The notes: generated from the letters alone by a model not told the origin. Shown: positions 1 through 5,334, counted from the stretch's first letter. The stretch: 5,661 nucleotides of DNA from T1Sed10-49 sp046498405 (GCA_046498405.1 JAWOAS010000160.1:1-5661); one strand, 5' to 3'. Numbers and translations are program-made.

Positions 1-16
1 CCCAATCGTGGGAGTT

Positions 17-92
17 CCCTTCACCGAAGGGGTTGCCCCCTTCTATACGAGGGGACTGCTAGCTATCACTAGCGTATACTGAAGGGTACGCT
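17..92. other. Inverted-repeat cluster of lower GC at the left edge; possible mobile-element end or assembly junction
   Basis: Several inverted repeats are packed into 76 bases. CCCTTC (17-22) and GAAGGG (26-31) flank ACC. GAAGGGG (26-32) can instead pair with CCCCTTC (37-43) around a TTGC loop. CCCTTCTATACG (38-49) matches, in inverse, CGTATA-CT-GAAGGG (73-86) apart from a 2-nt insertion. GCTAG/CTAGC (58-62/69-73) and AGCGTA/TACGCT (71-76/87-92) form smaller stems. Bases 41-80 are about 45% G+C, against roughly 70% or more in the flanking coding DNA. No gene is recognised. A short open stretch in frame 2 (2-82) ends at TGA but is too short to assign. It could be a transposon terminal region, a fold-rich intergenic repeat, or a chimeric contig end. 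The inverted repeats are certain, their nature is not. Confidence 0.5.
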
Positions 93-537
93 GAAGCAGC
101 ACCCCGAGGACCGCTGGCTCTGGGACGATCCCGCCGCCGGGATCGGGCTCGACGCGGCGCTGCTGCGTCGCGAGCTCGGGCTCGACTGGGACCCGCCGAC
201 CGAGCGCCTCGAGTCGCTCGCCGACGGCCAGCGCCTCGCCTTCGCCGGCGTGCCCCTCGAGGTGCGCCACACGCCCGGGCACACCCCTGGATCCTCGGTC
301 TTCCTGCTCACCGACACCGGAGGCGACGAGCCACTGCTGCTCTCCGGCGACCTCCTCTTCGCCGGCTCGGTCGGCCGGACCGACCTGCCCGGGGGCTCGG
401 AGGCCACTCAGCGGGTCTCGCTCGAGCGCTGCGTCCTGACGCTCGACGACGGCACCCGCGTGGCCCCCGGCCACGGGCCGCAGACGACGATCGGCGCTGA
501 GCGCACGACGAATCCGTTCCTTCGAGCAATTGGCTGA
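73..537 (+). CDS. MBL-fold metallo-hydrolase (glyoxalase II-like), 5'-truncated
   Basis: This is the C-terminal part of a metallo-beta-lactamase fold hydrolase of the glyoxalase II/YcbL type, cytosolic zinc-dependent thioester or ester hydrolases. Recognisable homology begins near codon 97 (QHPEDRWLWDDP). It continues through TPGHTPGSS at 271-297 (metal-binding His), LLSGDLLF at 349-363 (metal-bridging Asp), GRTDLPGGS and VAPGHGP at 463-480 (last metal His), and ends at TGA 535-537. The N-terminal strands and the THxHxDH metal motif are absent. The reading frame is closed by TAG at 70-72, and 73-96 does not look like this family. The first conventional in-frame start is GTG 250, but it would drop residues that clearly belong to the fold, so it is unlikely to be the true start. 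The gene is either broken by the sequence on its left or cut by the window edge with a chimeric leader. Position upstream of hisS, with only the transporter between, fits the actinobacterial MBL-hisS gene pair. Its substrate cannot be told. Confidence 0.8.
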   Translation, partial: RILKGTLKQHPEDRWLWDDPAAGIGLDAALLRRELGLDWDPPTERLESLADGQRLAFAGVPLEVRHTPGHTPGSSVFLLTDTGGDEPLLLSGDLLFAGSVGRTDLPGGSEATQRVSLERCVLTLDDGTRVAPGHGPQTTIGAERTTNPFLRAIG

Positions 538-538
538 T

Positions 539-555
539 GCCCGCCACACGCGGGC
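539..555 (+). terminator. Short GC hairpin after the hydrolase stop
   Basis: GCCCGC (539-544) pairs with GCGGGC (550-555) around a CACAC loop, starting one base after the TGA of the hydrolase gene. The 6-bp all-GC stem is well placed to end the transcript or protect its 3' end. There is no following T-run, so termination is only suggested. Confidence 0.35.
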
Positions 556-572
556 GGATCCGGGGTGCACCA

Positions 573-602
573 ATGGCCAGGTCACCTGCCCCGATGGGCC
601 AT
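573..602. promoter_or_regulatory. Inverted repeats upstream of proV; candidate operator
   Basis: CAGGT-C-ACCTG (578-588) is a perfect 11-bp odd palindrome. With one mismatch pair it extends to GG..CC at 575-591. ATGGCC (573-578) and GGCCAT (597-602) form an outer inverted repeat around it. The cluster lies 17-46 bases upstream of the putative -10 box at 619-624, where a transcription factor acting on the transporter operon could bind. No known regulator motif is recognised. Confidence 0.35.
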
Positions 603-624
603 AGACGCCAAGAGGCGCTATGGT
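602..624 (+). promoter_or_regulatory. Putative proV promoter -10 (TATGGT) overlapped by an inverted repeat
   Basis: TATGGT at 619-624 fits the TAnnnT form of actinobacterial -10 elements and would start transcription near 631-633, giving a leader of just under 60 nt for proV. No convincing -35 hexamer lies 17-18 bases upstream (only TGGGCC/GGGCCA). An inverted repeat, TAG-a-CGCC (602-609) and GGCGCTA (614-620) around AAGA, overlaps the -10 box and could be a repressor site. The octamer GCCAAGAG within it (607-614) recurs at 661-668, close to the proV ribosome site. Confidence 0.35.
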
Positions 625-660
625 GAAGGCACCCGTGACCGCCACCGGCAGTTGTCGTGT

Positions 661-677
661 GCCAAGAGTTGGCGCCA
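661..677 (+). promoter_or_regulatory. Hairpin in the proV leader next to the ribosome site
   Basis: GCCAA-GAG-TTGGC (661-673) is a perfect 5-bp stem with a 3-nt loop. It overlaps the 8-bp palindrome TGGCGCCA (670-677). The structure ends a few bases before the GAGAGG ribosome site at 681-686, so it could tune proV translation. GCCAAGAG (661-668) is an exact copy of 607-614. Function is inferred from position only. Confidence 0.3.
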
Positions 678-680
678 GAA

Positions 681-686
681 GAGAGG
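681..686 (+). promoter_or_regulatory. proV ribosome binding site
   Basis: GAGAGG lies 3 nt before ATG 690, with the overlapping GAAGAG (679-684) 5 nt away. The gap is short, but the site favours ATG 690 over ATG 702, which would leave 15 nt. Confidence 0.6.
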
Positions 687-689
687 ACG

Positions 690-2015
690 ATGGGTCATCA
701 CATGAGCGCAATCAAGGCTGAGCATCTGTTCAAGGTCTTCGGGCCGAGCCCGGAGAAGGCGGTGGAGCCGCTGCGCGAGGGCGAGGACCGCGACGAGCTG
801 TTCCGGCGGACCGGCAACCTCGGCGCCGTCGTCGACGCCTCCTTCGACGTCGAGGCGGGAGAGCTCTTCGTCGTCATGGGGCTGTCGGGCTCGGGGAAGT
901 CGACCCTTGTCCGTAACCTCAATCGGCTCCAGGAGCCCACCTCCGGCAGGATCGTCATCGAGGGCACCGACATCAGCGATCTCGACGACGAGGCGCTGCG
1001 CCAGCTGCGCTCCGAGCGCATCAGCATGGTCTTCCAGAGCTTCGCGCTCTTTCCGCACCGCTCGGTGCTCGACAACGCCGCCTACGGCCTCGAGGTCCGC
1101 AAGGTCAACGAGGACGAGCGGTACGAGCGCGCCGAGGAGGCCCTCGGCCGCGTCGGCCTCAAGGGCTGGGGGCACAAGAAGCCCCACGAGCTGTCCGGCG
1201 GGATGCGCCAGCGCGTCGGCCTCGCGCGGGCGCTGGCCACCGACGCGCCGATCATGCTCATGGACGAGCCGTTCAGCGCGCTCGACCCGCTCATCCGCCG
1301 GGACATCCAGTCCCAGCTCATCGATCTGCAGCGCGAGCTCGAGAAGACGATCATCTTCATCACCCACGACCTCAACGAGGCCATGCGCCTCGGCGATCGC
1401 ATCGCGGTGATGAAGGACGGGCGCATCGTGCAGAACGACACGCCCGAGGAGATCCTCAACCACCCCGCCGACGCCTACGTCGCCGACTTCGTCCAGGACG
1501 TCGACCGCTCGCGGGTCATCACCGCCTCGTCGGTCATGGTTGAGCCGATCCACACCGTGAGCCCACGGCATGGCCCCAAGGTCGCGATGCTCCAGCTCAA
1601 GGAGAACCAGGCCACCGAGCTCTACGTCCTCGAGCGCAACCAGCGCCTCGCCGGAGCGATCCGCGACAAGGACGCCCAGGCGGCCGCCGACCGTGGCGAG
1701 GCCACGATCGAGAAGGCGGTCCACCAGGACTACCAGATCGCCGATCCCGACACGCCGATCTCCGAGCTCCTCAACGCCGCGGCCGAGCAGACCCTGCCGA
1801 TCGCGATCGTCGACGAGGGCAAGCTCCTCGGCGTGCTGCCGCGGCCGCAGATGCTCTCCGCGCTCGGCATCCCCGCCGAGGCCGAGGAGCTCGCCAAGCA
1901 GCACGTCGTCAACGAGGGCGTGGCCCCGCTCGAGGAGGGCGAGGACGCCGAGCCCGACGCCGGTGAGGCCGACGCCGCCGGTGAGTCCGAGAGCGAGGAG
2001 CCCACCCATGTTTGA
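690..2015 (+). CDS. proV: Glycine betaine/proline ABC importer, ATP-binding subunit
   Basis: This is the ATPase subunit of a ProU/OpuA-type importer; it drives uptake of glycine betaine, proline betaine or similar osmoprotectants from the cytosolic face of the membrane. The start is ATG 690, after GAGAGG at 681-686, giving 441 aa. The upstream GTG 657 lacks a ribosome site, and ATG 702 is 15 nt from it. Visible motifs are Walker A GLSGSGKST (64-72), Q-loop VFQSFALFPHRSV (Q116), signature LSGGMRQR (168-175), Walker B IMLMDEP (188-194, catalytic Glu193), D-loop SALD (196-199) and switch His226. The N-terminal extension before Walker A (FRRTGNLGAVVDASFDVE) is typical of ProV. Residues about 276-395 look like a CBS pair, which in OpuA-type systems senses ionic strength or binds cyclic di-AMP. 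An acidic tail follows (411-437, EEGEDAEPDAGEADAAGESE). ProV is about 400 aa in E. coli, so the tail adds length. The 3' end overlaps proW by 8 nt, implying translational coupling. Confidence 0.95.
   Translation: MGHHMSAIKAEHLFKVFGPSPEKAVEPLREGEDRDELFRRTGNLGAVVDASFDVEAGELFVVMGLSGSGKSTLVRNLNRLQEPTSGRIVIEGTDISDLDDEALRQLRSERISMVFQSFALFPHRSVLDNAAYGLEVRKVNEDERYERAEEALGRVGLKGWGHKKPHELSGGMRQRVGLARALATDAPIMLMDEPFSALDPLIRRDIQSQLIDLQRELEKTIIFITHDLNEAMRLGDRIAVMKDGRIVQNDTPEEILNHPADAYVADFVQDVDRSRVITASSVMVEPIHTVSPRHGPKVAMLQLKENQATELYVLERNQRLAGAIRDKDAQAAADRGEATIEKAVHQDYQIADPDTPISELLNAAAEQTLPIAIVDEGKLLGVLPRPQMLSALGIPAEAEELAKQHVVNEGVAPLEEGEDAEPDAGEADAAGESESEEPTHV
1995..2000 (+). promoter_or_regulatory. proW ribosome binding site inside the end of proV
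   Basis: GAGGAG sits 7 nt before ATG 2008 and fixes the proW start there. It is formed by the Glu-Glu codons of the acidic ProV tail, so the same bases encode protein and recruit ribosomes. Confidence 0.75.
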
Positions 2016-2856
2016 GGTCTCCGAGGTCTTCCGCGTCCCGGTCGGGGAGTGGTTCGAGTACTTCATCCGCGACGTCCTCATCGGCTACTTCGGGTGGCTC
2101 TTCGACGGCCTGCGGGCGGCGGTCAGCGCGGTCATCGATGCCATCGCCGCGTTCCTGCTCTTCCCACCCTCGCTCGTGTGGATCGCGCTCTTCACGATCC
2201 TCGCCTGGCGGCTGCGAGGCACCGGCTTCGCGGTGTTCACCCTGCTGGCCTTCCTGCTCATCGACTCGATGGGGCAGTGGAGCACGACGATGCTGACCCT
2301 CGCGCTCATCCTCGTCGCGACGTTCCTCGCGATCGTCATCGCCCTGCCCGTCGGCATCGCCGCCGCGCGCAACGACGCGGTGAGCGCCGTGGTGCGCCCC
2401 CTGCTCGACTTCATGCAGACGCTGCCGGCGTTCGTCTACCTCATCCCCGCGGTCTTCCTCCTGCGCACCGGCACGCCGCCGGCGCTGCTCGCGACGCTGA
2501 TCTTCGCGATCCCGCCGGGGGTGCGCCTGGCCGAGCTCGGGATCCGCGGGGTCGACAGCGAGGTCGTCGAGGCCGCGGAGGCCTTCGGCGCGAGCAAGCG
2601 CCAGATCCTCTGGCGCGTGCAGGTCCCCCTCGCGATGCCCGCGATCATGCAGGGCGTCAACCAGGTCATCATGCTCGCCCTGTCGATGGTCGTCATCGCC
2701 GGCCTCATCGGCGGCGGCGGGCTCGGCGCGGAGGTCGTGCGCGCCGTCACCCGTCTCGAGCTCGGGCTCGGCTTCGAGTCCGGCCTCGCGGTCGTGATCC
2801 TCGCGATCTTCCTCGACCGCATCACGAGCTTCATGAAGGACCGCGCCGAGGTCTAG
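2008..2856 (+). CDS. proW: Glycine betaine/proline ABC importer, permease subunit
   Basis: This is the integral membrane permease that pairs with ProV and receives solute from ProX. The start is ATG 2008, 7 nt after GAGGAG, giving 282 aa. That is the size of the short OpuAB-type permeases; E. coli ProW is longer, with an extra N-terminal region. Hydrophobic stretches fit about six or seven membrane segments (roughly 35-53, 55-86 in two parts, 94-118, 131-152, 158-172, 217-236, 258-272). The family signature DFMQTLPAFVYLIP lies at 134-147. The cytoplasmic coupling helix carries the EAA motif EAAEAFGASKRQILWRVQVP (188-207), continuing LAMPAI, which docks on ProV. The glycine-rich GLIGGGGLGAEV (232-243) is also typical of the family. 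ATGTTTGA is shared with the end of proV, so the subunits are probably made in matched amounts. proX follows after a 140-nt structured gap. Confidence 0.95.
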   Translation: MFEVSEVFRVPVGEWFEYFIRDVLIGYFGWLFDGLRAAVSAVIDAIAAFLLFPPSLVWIALFTILAWRLRGTGFAVFTLLAFLLIDSMGQWSTTMLTLALILVATFLAIVIALPVGIAAARNDAVSAVVRPLLDFMQTLPAFVYLIPAVFLLRTGTPPALLATLIFAIPPGVRLAELGIRGVDSEVVEAAEAFGASKRQILWRVQVPLAMPAIMQGVNQVIMLALSMVVIAGLIGGGGLGAEVVRAVTRLELGLGFESGLAVVILAIFLDRITSFMKDRAEV

Positions 2857-2865
2857 CGACCCCAC

Positions 2866-2896
2866 GCCGCGAGCCCGGACGACCCGGGCTCGCGGC
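2866..2896 (+). terminator. 13-bp GC hairpin between proW and proX (attenuator or mRNA stabiliser)
   Basis: GCCGCGAGCCCGG (2866-2878) pairs perfectly with CCGGGCTCGCGGC (2884-2896) around the loop ACGAC. The stem starts 10 nt after the proW stop. There is no T-run downstream. In transporter operons such hairpins often limit read-through or protect 3' ends, so that the binding protein is made at a different level from the membrane subunits. Here it could also end the proVW transcript, with proX read from its own promoter. Confidence 0.65.
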
Positions 2897-2902
2897 CGTC
2901 GG

Positions 2903-2922
2903 CCTCCTACCGCGGTAGCAGG
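2903..2922. promoter_or_regulatory. 12-bp palindrome CTACCGCGGTAG upstream of proX; candidate operator
   Basis: CTACCGCGGTAG (2907-2918) is a perfect palindrome. Skipping one mismatch pair it extends to CCT..AGG at 2903-2922, a 20-bp two-fold symmetric site. It lies just after the proW hairpin and about 75 bases before the proX start, where a dimeric regulator could control a separate proX promoter. No known regulator consensus is recognised. Confidence 0.4.
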
Positions 2923-2971
2923 TTGGGGGCCGACTCGTTACCCTCGAAAGCGGCTGCCCTGAACCCGAGAA

Positions 2972-2977
2972 GAGAGG
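2972..2977 (+). promoter_or_regulatory. Strong Shine-Dalgarno-like site misplaced for the proX ATG
   Basis: GAGAGG lies in AGAAGAGAGGTAGAG and is identical to the proV site. It is 19 nt from ATG 2997, too far for normal use, but only 7 nt from an in-frame ATT at 2985. It therefore bears directly on which codon starts proX. Confidence 0.5.
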
Positions 2978-2996
2978 TAGAGCGATTAATACTCGA

Positions 2997-3968
2997 ATGC
3001 TGAAGCTGCTGGCCCTGCTCGCCGCGCTCGCCCTCCTCGTCGCCGCGTGCGCCGAGGAAGACGATGCCGCCGACGAGACCGAGGAAGACGACGTCGAGGA
3101 CGTCGAGGACGACGACGCGGCCGACGACGAGGCCGACGACGAGGCCGACGACGAGGGGGACGAGGAGCTCGGCGGCGAGATCTCCATCGCCTGGATCCCC
3201 TGGGAGGAGAACATCGCGGTCGCGAACATGTGGTCCGTGATCCTCGAGGAGGAGGGCTTCGACGTCGAGCTCGAGCAGTTCGACGTGGCTCCGGCCTTCG
3301 CCGCAGTCGCCGGTGGCGACCACGACCTCTTCCTCGACATGTGGCTGCCCGACACCCACGCGACGTACGAGGAGGAGTTCGGCGACGAGCTCGAGTCCTT
3401 CGGCGTGTGGTACGAGGGCGCGACCATCGAGCTCGCCGTGCCGACCTACGTCGTCGAGGAGGAGGGGATCGAGTCCCACGAGGACCTCGCCGAGAACCCC
3501 GACGTCTTCGACGGCGAGATCACCGGCATCGAGGCCGGCGCCGGGATGATGGAGGTCCTCCGCGAGGACGTCATGCCGGGCTACGGTCTCGACGAGAACT
3601 TCGACCTCATCGAGTCCTCCACCGCCGCGATGCGCGCCGACCTCACGCGTGCCTACGAGGAGGAGGAGCCGATCGTCGTGACGCTGTGGAGCCCGCACCC
3701 CGAGTACGGGCTCAAGGACCTCACCCGCCTCGAGGACCCCGAGGGTCTCTGGGGCGAGGGTGAGCAGCTCGAGGCCGTCGGCCGTCCGGGCTTCAGTGAC
3801 GACTTCCCCGAGGTCGCGACCTGGATGGAGAACTGGTCCATGGAGGATGAGGAGCTCGCCGAGCTCAACGCCGCCATCGACGAGGCCGACGACGAGGACT
3901 ACCCCGACATCGCGTCGGAGTGGGTCGAGAACAACCGCGACCTCGTCGACAGCTGGCTCGAGGGCTAG
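2997..3968 (+). CDS. proX: Glycine betaine/proline ABC importer, substrate-binding lipoprotein
   Basis: This is the solute receptor of the importer, anchored outside the membrane as a lipoprotein. From ATG 2997 it has 323 aa. A short signal peptide (K3, hydrophobic 4-15) leads to the lipobox LVAAC, with Cys18 as the lipidated residue. Residues 19-57 are an extreme acidic linker (28 of 39 Asp/Glu) with three ADDE repeats. The OpuAC-like binding domain runs from about 61 to the end. Its landmarks are IAWIPWEENIAVANMW (64-79), LFLDMWLPDTH (111-121), WYEGATIELAVPTYV (138-152) and VTLWSPHPEYGLKDL (228-242). The tryptophans at 66, 69, 116, 138 and 231 are candidates for the aromatic cage that holds quaternary ammonium groups; their individual roles are inferred. 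An in-frame ATT at 2985, preceded by a good ribosome site, would add INTR before the ATG. The acidic surface suits a protein working in salty surroundings. Betaine is the likeliest ligand, but choline or proline betaine are possible. Confidence 0.93.
   Translation: MLKLLALLAALALLVAACAEEDDAADETEEDDVEDVEDDDAADDEADDEADDEGDEELGGEISIAWIPWEENIAVANMWSVILEEEGFDVELEQFDVAPAFAAVAGGDHDLFLDMWLPDTHATYEEEFGDELESFGVWYEGATIELAVPTYVVEEEGIESHEDLAENPDVFDGEITGIEAGAGMMEVLREDVMPGYGLDENFDLIESSTAAMRADLTRAYEEEEPIVVTLWSPHPEYGLKDLTRLEDPEGLWGEGEQLEAVGRPGFSDDFPEVATWMENWSMEDEELAELNAAIDEADDEDYPDIASEWVENNRDLVDSWLEG
3120..3155 (+). repeat. Three perfect 12-bp tandem repeats in the proX acidic linker
   Basis: GCCGACGACGAG occurs three times head to tail in frame, encoding Ala-Asp-Asp-Glu units. 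Because the unit is a multiple of three, copy-number change by slippage would lengthen or shorten the linker without a frameshift. Confidence 0.9.
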
Positions 3969-3990
3969 GCCAGCGACGAGGCGCAACATG

Positions 3991-4020
3991 CGGGGCGGGT
4001 CCTTCGGGGCCCGCCCCGTT
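3991..4020 (+). terminator. UUCG-capped terminator hairpin after proX
   Basis: CGGGGCGGGTCC (3991-4002) pairs with GGGCCCGCCCCG (4007-4018), 12 bp with a single G-U pair (4000/4009), closed by the very stable tetraloop TTCG (4003-4006). It lies 22 nt after the proX stop and is followed by a short TTCTC stretch. Strong stem with a weak T-tract is common for intrinsic terminators in high-GC actinobacteria. It separates the transporter unit from hisS. Confidence 0.8.
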
Positions 4021-4055
4021 CTCGCGCCCGGCGCGGCGGTGTGGTGGCGCTGGGC

Positions 4056-4070
4056 TAGCCTTGCCGGCCA
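4056..4070 (+). promoter_or_regulatory. Putative leaderless promoter of hisS (-10 TAGCCT)
   Basis: TAGCCT (4056-4061) fits the actinobacterial TAnnnT -10 box. Eight bases separate it from the A of ATG 4070, the spacing expected if transcription starts at or next to the start codon. There is no Shine-Dalgarno sequence before the ATG, which supports a leaderless mRNA. No clear -35 is seen, as is usual for such promoters. Confidence 0.55.
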
Positions 4071-5323
4071 TGGACATCCTGCGTGGCATCAAGGGCGCCC
4101 CCGACTGGCTGCCCCCCGAGGCGGGGGCCTTCGACGCCGTCGAGCGGGCCTTCCTCGAGACCGCCGCCCTCGGCGGCTACGAGCGCGTGCGCACCCCGGT
4201 CTTCGAGCCCACCGAGGTCTTCGCCCGCGGGGTCGGCGCCTCCACCGACGTCGTGCAGAAGGAGATGTACACCTTCGACGACAAGGGCGGCCGCTCGATC
4301 ACGCTGCGCCCGGAGGGCACCGCCGGGGTGCTGCGCGCCGCGCTCGAGGCCGGCGTGCCGCGCTCGGGCACCCTGCCGGTGAAGTGGTCCTACGCCGGGG
4401 AGTTCTTCCGCTACGAGCGTCCGCAGGCCGGCCGGCAGCGCCAGTTCACCCAGGTCGGCGTCGAGGCGCTCGGCGCGACCGACCCCGTCCTCGACGCCGA
4501 GGTCGTCCTCCTCGGCTGGGAGGCCCTCAAGCGCGCGGGGGTGGGGGAGATGACGCTGCGGATCAACACCCTCGGCGACCGCGTCGACCGCCCCGCCTAC
4601 CACGAGCGCCTCAACGCCTACCTCGACCGCTTCGAGGGCGACCTGCCCCCCGACGTCGCCACCCGCCGCCACCTCAACCCCATGCGCGCCTTCGACTCCA
4701 AGGCGCCCGGCATGGCCGAGATCATGGCCGGGGCGCCCCTGCTCGCCGAGCACGTCGGCGACGAGGCCAAGGCCTTCCACGAGGAGGTCTGCCGGCTGCT
4801 CGAGGCCGAGGGGCTCACCCTGACCCACGACGAGCGGCTCGTGCGCGGGCTCGACTACTACACCCGCACGACGTTCGAGTACCAGGCCGCCGGCCTCGGC
4901 GCGCAGAACGCCGTCGGCGGCGGCGGCCGCTACGACGGCCTCGCCGAGGACCTCGGCTGGCCCGAGCCCTTCCCGGGCGTGGGCTGGGCGCTCGGCGTCG
5001 ACCGCACGCTGCTGGCCCTGGGCTCGGCGGCCGCCCCGCCCCCGCGTGCGGAGGTCTTCGTCGTCGCCGCCGACCCCACCCTCGCGCCGCAGGCCTTCGG
5101 CCTCGTCGCCCGGCTGCGCCGCGCCGGCGTCGCCGCCGACCAGGCCTTCGCCGGGCGGCGGATGAAGGCCCAGCTCAAGCTCGCCGACCGTTCCGGCGCG
5201 CGCCTGGCGCTCGTGCTCGGCGCCGATGAGCTCAGCCGTGGGGTCGTCACCGTCAAGGACCTCGCCAGCGGGCAGCAGCGCGAGATCGCCGACGCCGAGG
5301 TCGTCGCCGCGGTCACCGGCTGA
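4070..5323 (+). CDS. hisS: Histidyl-tRNA synthetase
   Basis: This cytosolic class II aminoacyl-tRNA synthetase charges tRNA-His with histidine. The start is ATG 4070, where the typical opening MDILRGIKGAPDWLPPEA begins. Open frame upstream reaches into the terminator hairpin and has no family character. It has 417 aa, near the usual bacterial length. Motif 1 region is RTPVFEPTEVFARGVG (41-56), TLRPEGTAGVLRA is at 78-90, and motif 2 is FRYERPQAGRQRQF (113-126). The histidine-specific motif A, LVRGLDYYTRTTFEY, lies at 257-271 (Arg259 being the expected catalytic arginine), and motif B, AVGGGGRYDGL, at 281-291. Motif 3 is GVGWALGVDRTLLAL (303-317). The C-terminal anticodon-binding domain runs from about 325 to 414. 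All catalytic landmarks are present and no frameshift is seen. It is probably transcribed on its own from the leaderless promoter. In many actinobacteria hisS follows an MBL hydrolase gene; here the transporter operon lies between them. Confidence 0.98.
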   Translation: MDILRGIKGAPDWLPPEAGAFDAVERAFLETAALGGYERVRTPVFEPTEVFARGVGASTDVVQKEMYTFDDKGGRSITLRPEGTAGVLRAALEAGVPRSGTLPVKWSYAGEFFRYERPQAGRQRQFTQVGVEALGATDPVLDAEVVLLGWEALKRAGVGEMTLRINTLGDRVDRPAYHERLNAYLDRFEGDLPPDVATRRHLNPMRAFDSKAPGMAEIMAGAPLLAEHVGDEAKAFHEEVCRLLEAEGLTLTHDERLVRGLDYYTRTTFEYQAAGLGAQNAVGGGGRYDGLAEDLGWPEPFPGVGWALGVDRTLLALGSAAAPPPRAEVFVVAADPTLAPQAFGLVARLRRAGVAADQAFAGRRMKAQLKLADRSGARLALVLGADELSRGVVTVKDLASGQQREIADAEVVAAVTG

Positions 5324-5334
5324 GCCGCGCCGAT

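Noticed and set aside
20..92. Group II intron domain V, integron attC site or CRISPR repeat
   Set aside because: The inverted repeats do not match the conserved domain V core or attC core sites, and there is no regularly spaced direct repeat.
250..537. Hydrolase as a complete small gene starting at GTG 250
   Set aside because: Family-like sequence (HPEDRWLWDDP onward) lies in frame before it, and the remaining piece would be a fragment of the fold without a ribosome site.
657..689. GTG 657 as the proV start
   Set aside because: It would add 11 residues not typical of ProV and lies upstream of the GAGAGG site that fits ATG 690.
625..689. Riboswitch in the proV leader
   Set aside because: The leader is under 70 nt and shows only short hairpins, with no conserved core of a known solute or cyclic di-AMP riboswitch.
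618..2081. Long minus-strand open frame opposite proV
   Set aside because: It is the antisense shadow of a strongly codon-biased GC-rich gene. The translation is low-complexity (Leu, Gly, Val, Asp, Arg) with no domain, and proV on the other strand has every expected motif.
1909..3989. Minus-strand open frames opposite proW and proX
   Set aside because: They are composition-driven shadows rich in Arg/Asp/Glu or Leu/Val, with no recognisable family, and they conflict with well-supported genes.
3920..4069. Upstream extension of the hisS frame
   Set aside because: It overlaps the end of proX and the terminator hairpin. The HisS family pattern starts at MDILRG, codon 4070.
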